Below, piece by piece: positions 1 through 12,951 of a DNA stretch of 64,000 nt (its first letter is position 1; each line of letters opens with the position of its first letter). The stretch spans positions 23,503,866 to 23,567,865 of the forward strand of contig OX387185.1 in the NCBI GenBank assembly GCA_947561395.2, given 5' to 3'. Both the position numbers and the translations under genes were made by a program. A model generated the notes under the pieces. That model saw nothing but the letters and a program-made list of their open reading frames with translations. It ran no database searches and was not told the origin of the DNA. This DNA comes from Buxus sempervirens. Lineage: Eukaryota; Streptophyta; Magnoliopsida; Buxales; Buxaceae.

Positions 1-361
1 GAAACTATTCTCCACATAATCACCTATATTATCTCCTTACTAAATAAAAATAGTTCTTAAAACACATTGCTAATAAATTCTTTAGATCAGTATTATAATA
101 CTCACTTATATTTACTCCTTCCTCAATTAATTTGTAAAATCTCCAATTTACCCTTGAATGCTACAATACCAAACCACCAACCCCACTAATGAAACTAAAT
201 TAACGGATTTGCCCTTTTTAATAATTTCTCCTATATTACTTAGTTCATTATTATTATTTCTAAACAATTCCCTTTTCTCTATTTCTAAGATTTTCCATTA
301 ATTAAACTAATTAACAACCAAATCTAATATTTTTAATGTTATTAAAAATTCGGGATTTACA
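1..361 (-). mobile_element. Partial LTR, chromovirus-like, right end only
   Basis: AT-rich sequence ending in CGGGATTTACA at 361. The solo LTR at 1653-4000 and the LTRs of the chromovirus at 19321-28610 end in the same way (GGGGTTTTACA). I therefore read it as the + strand right end of an LTR lying in minus orientation and cut by the window edge. No internal coding sequence is visible. The flank after it is GGATT (362-366), but the matching duplication would lie outside the window. The call rests on the terminus only. Confidence 0.45.
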
Positions 362-1157
362 GGATTACCACGCACTAATGAGGGTGGGAGGTGCATGGGG
401 ATTGGGTGAGAGGTCGCATACATACTTTGTACTTAATACGTTGGGTTTGGGGTGCAAGTGAGTGGAGAACCTACTGGAACAATAACCATAAAGTCTGCTG
501 AAACAACAACCATAAAGTAAGGTGTGAGCATACTTAGGAGGGCTAGAAATGACCTAGGAAGGGGGTGAGGAGGGGAGCTTTCATGCATGATTAGGGGGGT
601 TGGATTTGGGGAGTGCACAGGCACTCGGGTAGGCCTGCTGGAGAGTTTGGAACAGAAACAAGTGACAAGGGTTTGCTGTTGTCTCCAGCAGCAACTTACA
701 TGGGTCATTACAGGGGCTACGGGTAGGGGGAACATGCTCATTACCCAAATCAGTAGCACAATAAAAGGGGAAGGGGGAGCATGGCAATGGGGGGGGGGGT
801 TTACATTCACTCACGCATACATTCGAAATGGGGCTGACTTTGGTGACTGAAAACAATAGCTAGCATGACATAAGAATCGGATTGCACATGCATAACAGTG
901 GAAGAAAAGTGTCAACAAGATCCTAGCATGCATGACAATAAAGCAAAAGAATCTCATGCACACATGCAGCAACAACCATATGCAAACAAGCAACAACATG
1001 CAATCTAACATGATACACACATGATTTATGTGACGATCAAACAACCAAATCCCAACCCCTTAAAAGGTAACTAATGAAGGGAACAGGGGGGTTTATCTAT
1101 GGGGTACATGAGATGTAGTATAAAAGGAACATTCTCCCATTTTAAATGGAAGGAAGC
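362..1157 (-). repeat. LTR-like remnant, opposite orientation to element A
   Basis: No credible gene. Read on the minus strand it has the texture of the R/U5 part of the Ogre-like LTRs here: phrases close to 'atgttccttttat', 'ctcatgtacccc' and runs of C followed by ttccctt, as found downstream of the splice-donor-like site in element A's LTR (about 4740-5000) and in C's LTR. I infer an older LTR fragment into which element A inserted. Short open frames here are composition artefacts. Confidence 0.35.
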
Positions 1158-1647
1158 TGTAAGCACCTCATTTTTGCACCCCCGGAAGTGCCGGAAATGC
1201 AAACCCTAGCTGAAAAGTTAAACCCTGAGGGGACAAAAAGTTGACTTTTTGATCGAGTGATAATTGGCCACCTTGCTTTATCCCAGTGGATAGAAAATCC
1301 CTACACGATTCCAATGCAACTGAGTTTGCTGGAATCGGAGCCCGGATGAAGGATTTATAGGCTGGTCAAACTTGAGGGGGAGCAAAAATTGACTTTCTCC
1401 TAAACCCCGAATCATATGCCTAACCCTATCCCAATAAATAGAGGACTCCGATACAGTTCTAACGCAATTGAGTTTGCCAAAATCGGAGTCTAGATGAAGA
1501 AGATATGAACAGTTTAAGTTTCTGGGCAGCAATGACGGAAACTGCACACGTGGCAAAAAAACTACACACGTGGCAAGAGAGCAGGTAAATATCTCGAGGA
1601 CTAATCCACGAATAGCCAATTGATGTAAAAATATGTCGGGGGGCAAT

Positions 1648-4005
1648 CTACATGTAACGCCCCGAACCCGGGTCAGTGCAAAACGGCACCCGACCCGAAC
1701 CCGGTTCGCTACTGTAACAACCCGAATTTAGTTCAACAACCAAATCCGAGGTGTTACTGGCCCATATCAATTACAACATCAATAACATACCAGACCAAAG
1801 AAAGCAAAATCCAATCATTTTATTAAACTATCAGAGTTGCGGAAACAAGTATGTGCGGAAGTGTAGATCAAAATCCTCAACTAAGCATAAAGCTTGACCA
1901 TCAGTCAGTAATATCAAAGTCTGGTAAAATGAACTGGTTACTATCTCTCTCATACATCAAATCCAAATAAATGATAATAAACCAATCAAAAATGCTAAGT
2001 CTATAACATCAATCCACCTCAGACAAGATCTGGATAATAATAATCCTCCGGCGAATACTCGGTTATCTCTCCCTGGAAGTCTAAGAGATCCCCCTCTCGC
2101 GTATCAGCTGAAAAAATGTGGAATAGAAGTAGGGTGAGATACGAATATCTTAGTAGGTAACACATGCATGACTAAACAGTTAATATAAGCAAAGTAACAT
2201 TTCATGCACGATTAAGCAACATCGATAAATCAGGCTCGCATAATCATTTATACCATTCATGAACACAAAACAGTTTGATAAAAAGTTCTAGAAATGATTT
2301 TCAGCAAGTTTTAATATAAGAACTCAATAGCCAATCAGTAGCATAATCCACACATTGCCAGGATGTACTAAGCAGTCACATCCAACCAATATCCCAATCA
2401 CATGCATCCCGCACGTGCACAATAATAATAATAATCATATCAAGTGTTGTGTTTTCAGTGTCATTGTAGGACTCACAAAGATAGATAAACCTTTTGAGAT
2501 GATTCTCAACCAATTGCTATACCACCGTGCGACTTAGGAGCGATGCTACTAATGATACTCAAGCCCCATGCAGCGCAGCTTAGACAAGAGCCGTAGTCAC
2601 CGACTTATTGCACACGTACCCATCAGAGTTGGCATGTACCACCAGCATGCAGCACCAGAATCAATACATGGAGATGGTCGCTTATCCACATGTACAGGGA
2701 ATCACCAGCGGCTCACCGGGGTGTCCCTCCAGACATAGGACCTTCCCAGACAAACTAACTTGCAAAGGAAGCGCGTCGCATATAGGAGTAACTCAACCCA
2801 AATGACATATCCCTCAGCTATCTAGCTACGACTATGGATCCATAACCAGCTATGCCCACTAGACTCCAAAATTCCCTAAAGTATCATAATTCTATAAGGG
2901 TTGGTGCCTAGCGGCATATAATGGTTATATCTGTACATTTACTTCATTATTCAGTCATTCGAATTCTGAATTCTCTTTATAATGTCTTCTGATTTATAAT
3001 GCCATTTAGAAGTGTTTAGATAATCAAATGGTAGTTAGGCTTTTCCAAAATCACATTTCTCATTTACCTTCAAAACTTGGCAACTAATGTCCTAAATATC
3101 TCCCTAATTTGTTTTTCTGTAAAACGGGGAATTAGATAGTTTATTTTGGTCTTAAAAGACCTTAGTTAATCATTAAAATTGTCTAAAAATAGTTTAGAGT
3201 TGAATTAGGTTCGAAATTATGAAAAATTGGAATTTCTGCTTAGAGCGCCTGGGATCGCTCAGGATCGCTCCGGGCGGTCTCCAGTCGGCGGTAGTTCAAT
3301 TTCGAGTGCCAACGGTTCGTCGTCCCGCGGTCCACGGTGTCCTAAATTTTATAACCAGCGCCTAGGATCGCCGATGAGCGCCAAGTACAGTCGAGGTCGG
3401 CGGTCATACAAAATCGAGCAGAAACAGTTCTAAATCATGATTTTTCTCGTCTAAACTCATTCTAATGTATTTATAACATGCTTAGTTAACTAAATACAAC
3501 ATTACATATCATAGAAACATGCGTTTGCCATTAAACAGAGGTAAATCCAATTTTAAAACCAAAACGATGTCACCTACCTCTATACGCTGATTTCTCCTTC
3601 TCTATTCTGAACAATGGCGAACCTCTAGCACTGAGAAACTCTCTGGACGATGAACGCACGCCCAGCCCTTCCTTCTTCTCTTCTCTTTGGTCGTTCAAAC
3701 AGGTTCGTCGCTTGCGGCTTCAATACGAGCGAGAATACAAGTATAAAATTAGGTTATTTCTTTATACATATATATATCCCCTGATCCTATGCATCTCCCA
3801 TGCAACTCTTCTATACACCTTGCCTAAGTAGAATACATACCTCGATATCTCACGATCGGACGGTCAGATCTGCGTCTAATTCTGGATCTCCGCTAAGTTG
3901 ATCACCCCCTACAATATTAAAATGTTTCTATCAATCATAACTCTCGGTAATATTATTTACTAATTTAATTTATTATTTAAGGAAAATTCGGGGTTTTACA
4001 CTACA
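1648..4005 (-). mobile_element. Solo LTR (chromovirus-like) with CTACA target duplication
   Basis: The LTR is 1653-4000 (2,348 bp), starting TGTAACGCCCCG and ending CGGGGTTTTACA. It is flanked by perfect 5-bp direct repeats CTACA (1648-1652 and 4001-4005). The flanking LTR-A text reads continuously across the insertion. Both ends resemble the LTRs of E (19321-28610), which is on the minus strand, so this copy is probably minus too. It also shares the segment around 'gagatacgaatatct' followed by 'acacatgcatg'. No internal region remains, as expected from LTR-LTR recombination. Confidence 0.85.
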
Positions 4006-4063
4006 ATTATCTCAAGTGTCAAATCGGTCAAATCGAGGGGCAAATATGTAAATATCCTTTTTT

Positions 4064-4127
4064 GTATCCGACCATATATGTCGGATACACATGCTTTTCT
4101 TCATATCCGAAATTATATTTCGGATAC
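4064..4127 (+). promoter_or_regulatory. Two U3 palindromes in LTR A
   Basis: Two imperfect palindromes of about 25 bp, at 4064-4088 (arms GTATCCGAC / GTCGGATAC) and 4103-4127 (arms ATATCCGAAA / TTTCGGATAC). The same arm pair recurs in B and C upstream of a TATA box. Function is unknown; their position is that of U3 promoter or enhancer sequence. Confidence 0.6.
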
Positions 4128-4447
4128 AAAAGATTTGCCCGCGAGATTCACGCGGATTCCCCGACAAATTCGCTAAAAAGGGGGCAGCTCCCCCTTGGAC
4201 GGGTTTGGCGGCCCCCCTTTACTGCTACCCTTTCCCATCTCCATCCGACCCCCTTTCCTATTCCCTTTTCTCCTTTTCTAAACACCAATCCCTACACAAA
4301 CCTCACTCAATCATCTCCTCACTCTTCTCTCCTTCATTGCAAACCCCAAAGGAGTCCTTGAAGGTGCCATTGAAGCAAGGGAGGTGCTGCTCAAGTGTAG
4401 TTTCGATCCAAAAGGAGGTGAAGCACATCTTAAACACATCCATAATC

Positions 4448-4460
4448 CCAAGGTGAGTTC
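4448..4460 (+). promoter_or_regulatory. Splice-donor-like site in LTR A
   Basis: CCAAG^GTGAGTT with GT at 4453-4454 matches the plant 5' splice consensus (AG^GTRAGT). The equivalent position in B (GT 16104), C (minus strand, exon end 33639) and D (GT 44912) also carries an AG^GT donor-like motif. The role is inferred. Confidence 0.5.
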
Positions 4461-5869
4461 TTTGTATTACGTTATTTCACATATATGAGTATGATGTGAT
4501 TTGCAGCACATAAAATTTTATGTGCATTATGTGCTTGCTGTTGGGGATGGTTGCTACCATTTCTTCTCCATTTTCTTCACTTTTTCCACACCACCACAAG
4601 GGCGTAATTCTTCCAAGGTCCAATATAGTTGGGTATTTCAGTTGAACCATAGGGAGGAGATGAGTGACTTTTAGTTGGCTTTTAAGCACTCTAAAATCAC
4701 TAATTTCGTGCAATATAGCTATTATTGTTCTTTTATTTGATAGGGGAGGATGTTCCCCTTTAATATTATCTCATGTAACCGTCATGTAATCCCCCTTCCC
4801 ATCCTTTCTTTAGATCACTTTCTTGTTAATTAAATAGGCTAGATCAATGTGTGCAGCATGCTGAATTTTCGTCCTGTTATTCTAACTTGCATGAGCATGA
4901 TTCGTTGTAAACATGCATGGAGTGTGTTCCCCTTTTATTTCTATCCAATGTACCCCATGAGCAATCCCCCTTTCCCCTTTCTTTAAACACATTCTTTTAG
5001 TTTAGATGGTTGGTTTATGTTAGTAATCATGCGTAAATTATGCCGGATTCATGCTGGATTCCATTTCCTTTATTTACTTTGCTTGTGTATGGGTTAATTA
5101 ATATTTTAAGCATGCATGTCAATTCCTAACCACGTGGGTGTTGTAGCATGCATGAGGAATGGAGTCCCAAGTTCATGTACATCAAGTGGGTTCATGCATT
5201 AGAACCTTTGCCACTTGCCATGCTTTTGTTCCTTTCTTTTGTGCTCATTAGCATGCTTTATTCATGATCTTTTCCCTCTTTTATTCCAATGTTTCATGCA
5301 ATTTTCTCATCTCCCTTACTTCATTTAGAGTTGCTGTTTTTTTTGCCTATAAGAAATTTACTCCATTCTTATTCACTCATCTCATGCATAGGCTCGCATC
5401 CCCCATCATTAGATGCATGATTAAGTCTCTGTATGTGGGAAGGTGTTCACTTTTAGTTCATGTATGCGGCCAATGCATACACATAGGCGTGTGTTGTTAA
5501 GGAACATGTCTATTTAGATTTAGAGCATGTCTTTTGGCATTTTGTGATTGGGTTTCTGTTGTGCATGTTGGGTGCTTTCTCTAAACTAAAATAAACCCAC
5601 ACAGGGACACTTCGTCCCTGTCTCTTTACCATGTTAGATTCAAAGAGAGAGAAGGGATGGATGCTCATCCATCTCCCTTGATCTTGATCTCAAAACCCTC
5701 AAAAGGAGGCCCGTTTGTTTCCATCTGAACCACAGTGGGCCCACATAGGGGCCCACATAAATGATGGAACATCCCTGGAAGCCCAGAAATCCAAACCCAT
5801 AGCAGAAATCCCAAGGAATCATCTTTTTGAGCTGATCTGACAACTCAGGTTGGATCAGCATGCTTAGCT

Positions 5870-5976
5870 GTGTAGCCGAAATTGGATTTCGACTACACTG
5901 TTTTTTCTGTGTAGCCGAAATCCAATTTCAGCTACACTGTGTATTCTGTATATCCGAAAATCAATTTCGGATATAC
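5870..5976 (+). repeat. Three-palindrome cluster inside LTR A
   Basis: Palindromes at 5870-5898, 5909-5937 and 5948-5976, each 29 bp and each starting 39 bp after the previous one. The first two use arms GTGTAGCCGAAAT / ATTTCGACTACAC-like, and the third GTATATCCGAAA / TTTCGGATATAC. They lie in the R/U5 half of the LTR, far from the U3 set. C has a similar pair at 32249-32316. Confidence 0.65.
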
Positions 5977-6653
5977 ACTTAAATGTAAATAAGTGGATCT
6001 GTCGGCCCACCAAGCCTGGCAGATCCACTTAAATGTAAATAAGAAAATAAGGCGTTTGGGTGGACCAGACCATCTGAGGCCCACCAAAGCCCAATTCGGG
6101 ATATGAATGTTTAGAATAAGTTATGTTTTGGCCGAGACCACGGGCAAGGGCTTATCGGGCCCGCCAAGCCCATTAACCTAACAAGGAGAGGGTCCCTAAA
6201 CCCTAGTCTTGAGAGGCTTGGGCTTTCAAGCCCGAACCCAGGATACGGTCCCCATGCCCGATCTTGGCTCACCAAAGGAAAATTTTAATCAGTTCGCAAC
6301 CATGGTGAGGCCCACCCGAGGGCCCACAAGCATACCCGACTCACTTTTTTGCATGGAATTGAACTTAATCTCCAAATTGAACTTAAAATAAAAATCAATT
6401 CACTGAACCAAAGCCTAAAGGGCCTCCCAGGGTTAGACGGAGGCCCACCAAGGGACATGTGGGCTACACCTAGCCCACCCAGGAATCCGCGGGCCTTTCA
6501 ACGGGGCCCGCCCAATCAGGCTCACAATCATTTTAAACTAAAAACATAAAATCAAGCAAAAGGGGATCCACCTACCAATCCCAATAGGAGAAGCGTGCCT
6601 TGGGATTCGTGCCTAAGATTTGTGCTTAGGGTTTCGTGTTTTTTCATACGTTC

Positions 6654-8234
6654 ATGGCTGTAAATCTCCAAGGGGGTTCTTCCTGTATCCCACCTGATCA
6701 ACCTCGTTCTTATGCACATGTGGTTTCATCTCTTCCTTTGGGTTTACAAGTGGAGGATGCGGCAATACCAAGAAAATCAGTTTCTTCTTACAAAGGGCAT
6801 CCTGCGGTGGTGTTTTCAGATTCAAATATCAACAAATTTGTTGATCCTTTCAAGCATGCTTTGATTGCAAAATTTATGAATGGACGTCCTTCTGTGGATG
6901 TTGTTAGAAAGCATATGGCAAAGTTTTGGGGTCTTCAATGTAATCACCATGTTGGTGTTATTGATTCCAAGCACCTTCTTCTCAGATTCTTTGACAAGAG
7001 AGATTTTATCAAAGCTTGGACAAGGGAAACTCATATCATCCAAGGATTTTCATTCATGCTATTTGAATGGTCCTTCAAGTTTGATCCTAAAAGGGAGTCC
7101 TCATTAGCACCTGTGTGGATATCTCTTCCACATCTTCCTTTAAATCTGTTTCCACAGTCGTTTTTGTTCTCTGTTGCTAGTGCAGTTGGGAAGCCTCTTA
7201 CAATTGATCCTCCTACTAGAAATATCACCAGACCAAGTCTTGCACGAGTTTGTGTCCTATTAGATTTATTAAGGGCAAAGCCAGATAAAATCTGGATTGG
7301 TATGGGGGGAGATTATGGAAGATGGCAGTAGGTTATATATGAAAATGTTCCTTCATATTGTAGCCAATGTTGTTTAAGAGGGCATCTAATTTCTCAATGC
7401 AAATCCAAGGAGGCATCTCACAAAAAGGATTCTCATCCGAAATATGTCCAGAAGGGTATGTTTTCGGTTTTCCCTTCAATGGAAGGATATTTTGAAAGGA
7501 TCCATGATATTGGTAATGAAAATTTTGTTGATTCTATGGATGTTGGAATAATCGATCGTGAAGAAAATGATCATGATAATGGTATGGAAAATATTACAGA
7601 AAACCTTGAGCAGAATATTGTCAATGTTGCAAATGTTGATAATGTAGTGCATGTAGGAAATCAAGAGAATATTGCTATAAGTTCTGATCAACATGGAAAA
7701 AGTATTGTTGTTGGTGATTGTGCTGATTTTACATGTGTGGGTGATTCTAATTCTGGGTAGAATGAGGTTCTTAATTTCAATGATTCCCAATTGCAAGAAG
7801 ACATGAATCATAAAAAGGAGGCAAATCTTACTGTTGTGAATGATAAAGGGAATCAAATATTCTCTATTCAATACGAGTCCTCAGAGAAAATTATCCAAGA
7901 TCAACTCTCCTTGTCAGCAATTATTGATGAGTAGAAATCAAGTTCGGCATCTGCAGGAAAATTTTCTTTGAATCTTATGGGTCTATCTCTTCAGACTCCT
8001 TTAGAAGGTAAGCATCTCAATTTGTCTAAAGAGGAGATTAAAGCAGGCATCTTACATGAGTACATCAAATGGTCTTTTCGCATAGATACATCCTTGAAGC
8101 ACTTTAAAGAGAATCCTGTTGTTAAGCAAAAGGCACATGCAAAAATTAAACAATCCTTTATTTCTTCTGGTGTTATTACTAGATCTAAGGTGAGATCTGT
8201 GGTTGATCATTCCTCTACAAAGTTATCTCAATGA
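6654..8234 (+). pseudogene. LINE ORF1 (RNA-binding protein), three in-frame stops
   Basis: One reading frame of about 526 codons from the ATG at 6654 (an in-frame ATG also lies at 6636) to TGA at 8232-8234, broken by TAG codons at 7329-7331, 7758-7760 and 7932-7934. Roughly residues 45-170 match the DUF4283 domain found in plant L1 ORF1 proteins. Just after the first stop lies a CX2CX4HX4C zinc knuckle (CSQCCLRGHLISQC). The C-terminal half is acidic, Asn/Asp-rich and low in complexity. ORF1 proteins of this type bind element RNA in the RNP. The stop overlaps the ORF2 start as ATGA (8231-8234), the usual tight spacing of a dicistronic LINE. Confidence 0.85.
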
Positions 8235-11200
8235 TTCCGATCTTATCATGGAATATAAGGGGTGTTGGCAACAAATAATCTCGAGCTATGCTGAAGCAAA
8301 TTGTTAAAAAGAACAATATTCGTTGTGTTGCTCTATATGAGCCTATGATATCATTTTCTCATAGCAAGAGAATTGTAAATATGCTCAGTATGAATCATGC
8401 AGTTAGCAATGAGGAATATGGGGGGAAAATATGGATGATATGGTCAGATGTCATCAAGGTGGATATTATTAGCGTCTCTTCCCAAACTATTTCATCCCTT
8501 ATTTCTCCTACTTCAGGTATGAGTTTTAATCCATTTTATGCTTCCTTTGTTTATGCTAAGTGTGATCATATGGAAAGAAGAGAGCTTTGGACAGATTTGC
8601 TCAATCTTTCTTCTATTGTGGATCGGCAATGGATAGTGGGAGGAGATTTTAATGTCATTACAGCTCTCCATGAAAAGAAAGGAGGGCAACAACTTGTTAA
8701 CAGGAGTATGCAAGAGTTTCAAGATTTTATCCATAAAAGTGGTTTGCATGACCCTGGATATTCTGGAGATCAATTTACCTGGTGTAATGAACAGCAGGGC
8801 AGTAGGCAAATATGGGCGAGGTTGGACAGATTTTTCATAAATCATATTGGCCTCCCTCTTCTTTCATCTATAAAGATACATCATCTTCCCAAGGTTTGTT
8901 CTGATCATAACCCTGTGTTTTTTAATATCTCTCAAGGGCTCTCTCACTCTAAGTCTTCTTTTAAATTCCTTAAAATGTGGATTTCGCATGTTTCTTTTCA
9001 AGAAGTTGTGAAGGATGCTTGGAATATTGCTTTTGAGAGGTCTTATTTGTACACTTTTGGCAAAAAACTGAAGCACCTGAAGAATGTCTTAAAGGATTGG
9101 AATTGGAATATATTTGGGGATATTCACTTGAGGCTGGAGCTGTTACAAGGAAAATTTTCCTCTTTAGAAGAAGCTGTTTTGGAGAATGTGAATGAGCAAC
9201 AGGTGAGAGATTTAGGTGTCGCTAAAAGGGAGCTTGTGATTGTGTTACCCAACAGGAATCCTTATATCGTCAAAAATCTAGAGTGAAATGGCTTAAAGAA
9301 GGAGATAAAAATACATGGTTTTTTTTATGCTACTCTTCAGGTTCGAAGACAAAAGAATAGAGAGTTGGCAGAATTTTTGGGCAATTCTGGTAATGAAGCT
9401 GTGGACTTCTTCTCTTCTCTCCTCTCAGCTGATGGGTTGACAAGATCTAATGATTGTCTTGATTCTATTCCTAATTTCTTAAATGATGAGGATAATGAGA
9501 CTCTCTCTTCTGCTCCTTCTCTGGAAGAAATCAAATTGGCAGTGTTCTCTTTATGTCCTAACAGTGCTCCAGGTCCAGATGGGTTTTTAGGATGGTTCTT
9601 TCAATGTTGCTTGGAAATTATTAAAGAGGATCTCTACAGGGCTATTTCTGAATTTTTTCATGGAAGTTCTCTTCTAGTTTCTTTCACTACTTCTTTGATT
9701 GCTATCATTCCTAAGGTTAGTAGTCCTGTTAATTTCTCAGAATTTCATCCAATTAGTCTTTGCAATTTTTCCTACAAAATAATTGCAAAGATTCTGGCTT
9801 CAAGATTATCTCCTATTCTTCCACGAATTATCTCTCTTGAGCAGAATGCTTTTGTCAAAGGTCATTCTATTTTTGACAGTATCTCCTTGGCTCATGAGCT
9901 TTGTCAAGAGATCAACAGGAAAACTGTGGGTGGTATTTTGGTTCTCAAGCTTGATATGGCTAAAGCTTTTGATAGATTGGACTGGGGTTTTCTATTGGAA
10001 GTTTGTAGAAGGTTCGGCTTCTCCTCAAAATGGTGTTCTCTTATCTCAGCTTGCATTTCAAAATGTTGGTTCAACATTCTCATCAATGGCTCTCCTTTTG
10101 GTTTCTTTAAATCCACTAGAGGTGTGCGGCAAGGGGATCCTCTTTCGCCCCTGTTGTTCATTATTGCTGAAGAGGTGCTCATTAGTGGTCTATATCACCT
10201 TATCTCATCTGGTCAGATTGGTTCTTATAATTCTGGTAGAAGTGGTTTTCCCATCTCTCACCTCCTTTATGCAGATGACATATTGATTTTCACTAACGGG
10301 AAAAAATCATCTATCAAAAAGCTGTTGGAATTTATTGCTCTTTATGAATCTGCTTCGGGTCAGAGGGTTAATTGCTCCAAAAGTTCCTTTTTTGCTCCTA
10401 AGTACCTGAGCCATGCTAGGCTGGAAATACTAGCTAGTGCTACTGGTTATAACCAGAGTTTTTTTTTGACAACCTATTTGGGAGTTCCATTATTTGTTGG
10501 GAGTGCTGCAGCTAATCTTTTTGAGCATTTAATTGCAAAAATTCAGAAGAAAATTAGTGGCTAGAAGGCAAAATTTCTCTCAGCTGGTGCTAAGGTTACC
10601 TTGATTCAAAGTGTCCTTTCTAGTGTTCCTATTCACTCTATGGCTGCTATACCTATGCCGAAGGCTGTTATAAAAAGAATTGACTCCATTTTCTCAAATT
10701 TCTTTTGGGGAGAAAGTTTAGAGTTTGGATCCAAGAAGCATCGGGTGGCTTGGAAATCTATATGTCTTCCTAAGGATGAAGGAGGTTTGGGGATAAGAGC
10801 AATTCATGAAGTGATGGCTGGGTTACACATCAAGATGGGATGGAGGCTTTTAACAGACCAAGGAGTTTGGGCTAAATTTATGCATAGCAAGTATTGCAGG
10901 AGATTTTCTTTCCAACATGCGGATTCCAGAAATTCTTCTTCTAAGGTTTGGAAAGCCATTATCCAAGTCAAAGATCACATTATTCACAACATGGGTTTTC
11001 TTCTTGGAAAGGGTCACATTAGGTTTTGGAAAGATAAATGGACGCCTTTTGGTATGTTGGAAGAGCATGTTGACAGTAATCTAATTGTCAATCCAGAGAT
11101 GAATGTTTTTGAAACTTTTGCAGAAAATGGTTTGTGGAATAAACATGCAGTTTCCCCTAACCTTCCTCCTCATATAAATGATCTCCTGGAATCTATTCAT

Positions 11201-12532
11201 TTAGATTTTAATGATGAAGAGAATCATATGGTTTGGTCTGCTTCTCCAAATGGTATTTGCATTGTTAATTCGGCATGGCAACAAATTAGAATGAGACAAG
11301 ATCCATCTTTCTTATTTACAAACTGTTGGAAAAATTACATTCCCTCAAAAATTTCTGTTTTTCCTTTGGAAGGCAATGCGAGGAGCTGTACCTACTGATG
11401 ATGTGATTCAGAGAAATGGTATTACTTTTTGTTCTAAATGTCAATGCTGTACGTCTCCTTCTCAAGAGTCTTTTAACCATTTATTTGCCTATAGTGAAAT
11501 GTGATTCAGAGAAATGGTATTACTTTTTGTTCTAAATGTCAATGCTGTACGTCTCCTTCTCAAGAGTCTTTTAACCATTTATTTGCCTATAGTGAAATGG
11601 CTCAGGAGATTTGGAAAATTTTTGGAACTTGGTTTTGTTTACAGCACCACTCTCTTCACAATGCTGCTGCTCGTGTTGGCTATTGGTTTAATTGCTCAAG
11701 TAAAAATACTCAGTTCAGCATGATAGCTCAAGTGGTCCCCCATTTTATTTTTTGGGAGATATGGAAGGCAAGATACACTTCTAGGTATGAGAATAAACCT
11801 ATGGTTCTTATGAACATTGTGATTAGTGTTAAGAAATGGCTTCAGGAGATCTCATTCATCACTAAACCTATAGCTTCTTGTTCGTTTGATAAGGCTTTTT
11901 GTCTTGAAAATTTAAGCATATGTATGCCTTATATTGTGAGAAGACAATATAAATTGGTGAGATGGTATCAAGTTCGGGAGTATCCTTATGATCTTAACAC
12001 GGATGGTGCTTCCAAAGGTAATCCGGGTATCAGTGGTGGTGGAGCTATCATAAGGTTTGCTGATGGTAATTTCTTGGTAGGTTACTCAGCTTACTATGGA
12101 AATGCTACAAACACCTTGGCTGAAATTTTATCTTTAAGGGACGGTTTAAGATTGGTGGATAGCATGGGTTTACAAAATATAAATATTGAATGTGATTCTA
12201 AATTATTAGTGGACTGCTTCACTAATAAAAAAGGTATTCCTTGGCAATATCAAGTCTTTTGGAAAGAAACTTCAGCTAGGATAACTAAGTACAACAGAAT
12301 TTTTAGTCATATCTACAGGGAAGAGAATTTTGTGGCAGATGCTTTGGCAAATGAGGGATGTTCTCGTCAGGAAAGCTACACCTTCACTTCCATTTCTAGT
12401 CTTCCTCAAGCTGCTAAAATTGCTTTGTTCGATGCTAAAACAAAACTTTATAAATTTCAGAAATATTTTTGTTTTGGTTTGTGGTTCCTTTCTGTTGTTA
12501 GTCAGGTTCATAGTTTCTTTGTTCATTGCTGA
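8231..12532 (+). pseudogene. LINE ORF2: endonuclease, reverse transcriptase, RNase H (broken)
   Basis: Begins at ATG 8231 with the typical LINE opening (SWNIRG). Domains in order: AP-like endonuclease (about 8231-8950, with VGGDFNVI and the SDHNPVFF end motif), reverse transcriptase (about 9500-10560, with PGPDGF, LDMAKAFD, RQGDPLSP and catalytic YADD near 10270), zf-RVT-like Cys segment (about 11430-11620), and RVT_3-type RNase H (about 11995-12350; DGASKGNPG, AEI, ECDS and ADALA supply D-E-D-D). Breaks: TAA at 8276-8278; a pair of compensating slips between about 9240 and 9330, the second in a T run; TAG at 10562-10564; a one-base slip near 11357; and the 98-bp duplication. It would nick target DNA and copy LINE RNA if intact. 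Confidence 0.9.
11401..11596 (+). repeat. 98-bp perfect tandem duplication inside LINE ORF2
   Basis: 11401-11498 and 11499-11596 are the same 98 bp, covering the zf-RVT-like Cys motif. Because 98 is not a multiple of three it shifts the frame. A one-base slip in the T run near 11357 offsets it, so the ORF downstream of 11501 is back in the frame of 10601-11350. The copies look identical by eye, so the event is recent relative to the point mutations, or it is an assembly artefact. Confidence 0.9.
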
Positions 12533-12921
12533 TTTCTCTTGTAGGGGTAAGGTTTTATGTCCCCCCTATATGATGTAAAGGTTCTTAGGATTTTAATACA
12601 CAGGTCAGGCTGCCTCAACCCTCCTCCCACCGATGGAGTGCCACTAAGGTTATTCCTGCCTTAGTGGGTTTTCTAAAAAAAAAAGCAAAAGGGGATCCAC
12701 ACCACTTTGGCAGTCCCTGCCAGACTCAATAAAATGTGCATGTTGGAATAGGAATCGGGTGAGATAGACCAAAGTTGCCTCAAACCAGGAAAAACCATGG
12801 GACCCATCATCCGACAGGGTGGACTTGGGTGTCTACAGACTTCCCCAGACCACAACCGAGACCTTGCTTAGAATCTCTAGTCGCAGACCGCCTAATAGAA
12901 GAACATAGGCACCCAAGTGTA

Positions 12922-12951
12922 TGCCTGCACCCCATCAGGCAGTGGCGACTC
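12922..12951 (+). promoter_or_regulatory. U5 hairpin and primer-site-like core, LTR A
   Basis: Stem TGCCTG (12922-12927) / CAGGCA (12936-12941), followed after one base by TGGCGACTC (12943-12951), the first nine bases of a tRNA-Arg primer-binding site. B, C and D carry the same arrangement with compensating stem changes. Confidence 0.6.

Larger units (their letters stand above)
6554..12700 (+). mobile_element. Full-length plant L1-type LINE with 18-bp target duplication
   Basis: The LINE body is 6572-12682, flanked by the 18-bp direct repeat AAGCAAAAGGGGATCCAC (6554-6571 and 12683-12700) and ending in a short A run (about 12675-12682). This is the signature of target-primed reverse transcription. 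Domain order is ORF1 (DUF4283-like domain plus CCHC knuckle), ORF2 with an AP-type endonuclease, reverse transcriptase, zf-RVT-like region and C-terminal RNase H. At 6.1 kb it is full length. Several stops, slips and a 98-bp duplication make it inactive. It sits in the U5 half of LTR A, which resumes at 12701. Confidence 0.93.

Noticed and set aside
433..1044. Overlapping frames near the left edge as host genes
   Set aside because: Low-complexity, frames on both strands, LTR-like texture, no conserved domain.
4062..4456. Overlapping frames of 99 and 121 codons in LTR A
   Set aside because: Inside U3/R, spanning palindromes and the expected transcription start; Pro/Ser-rich composition effect.
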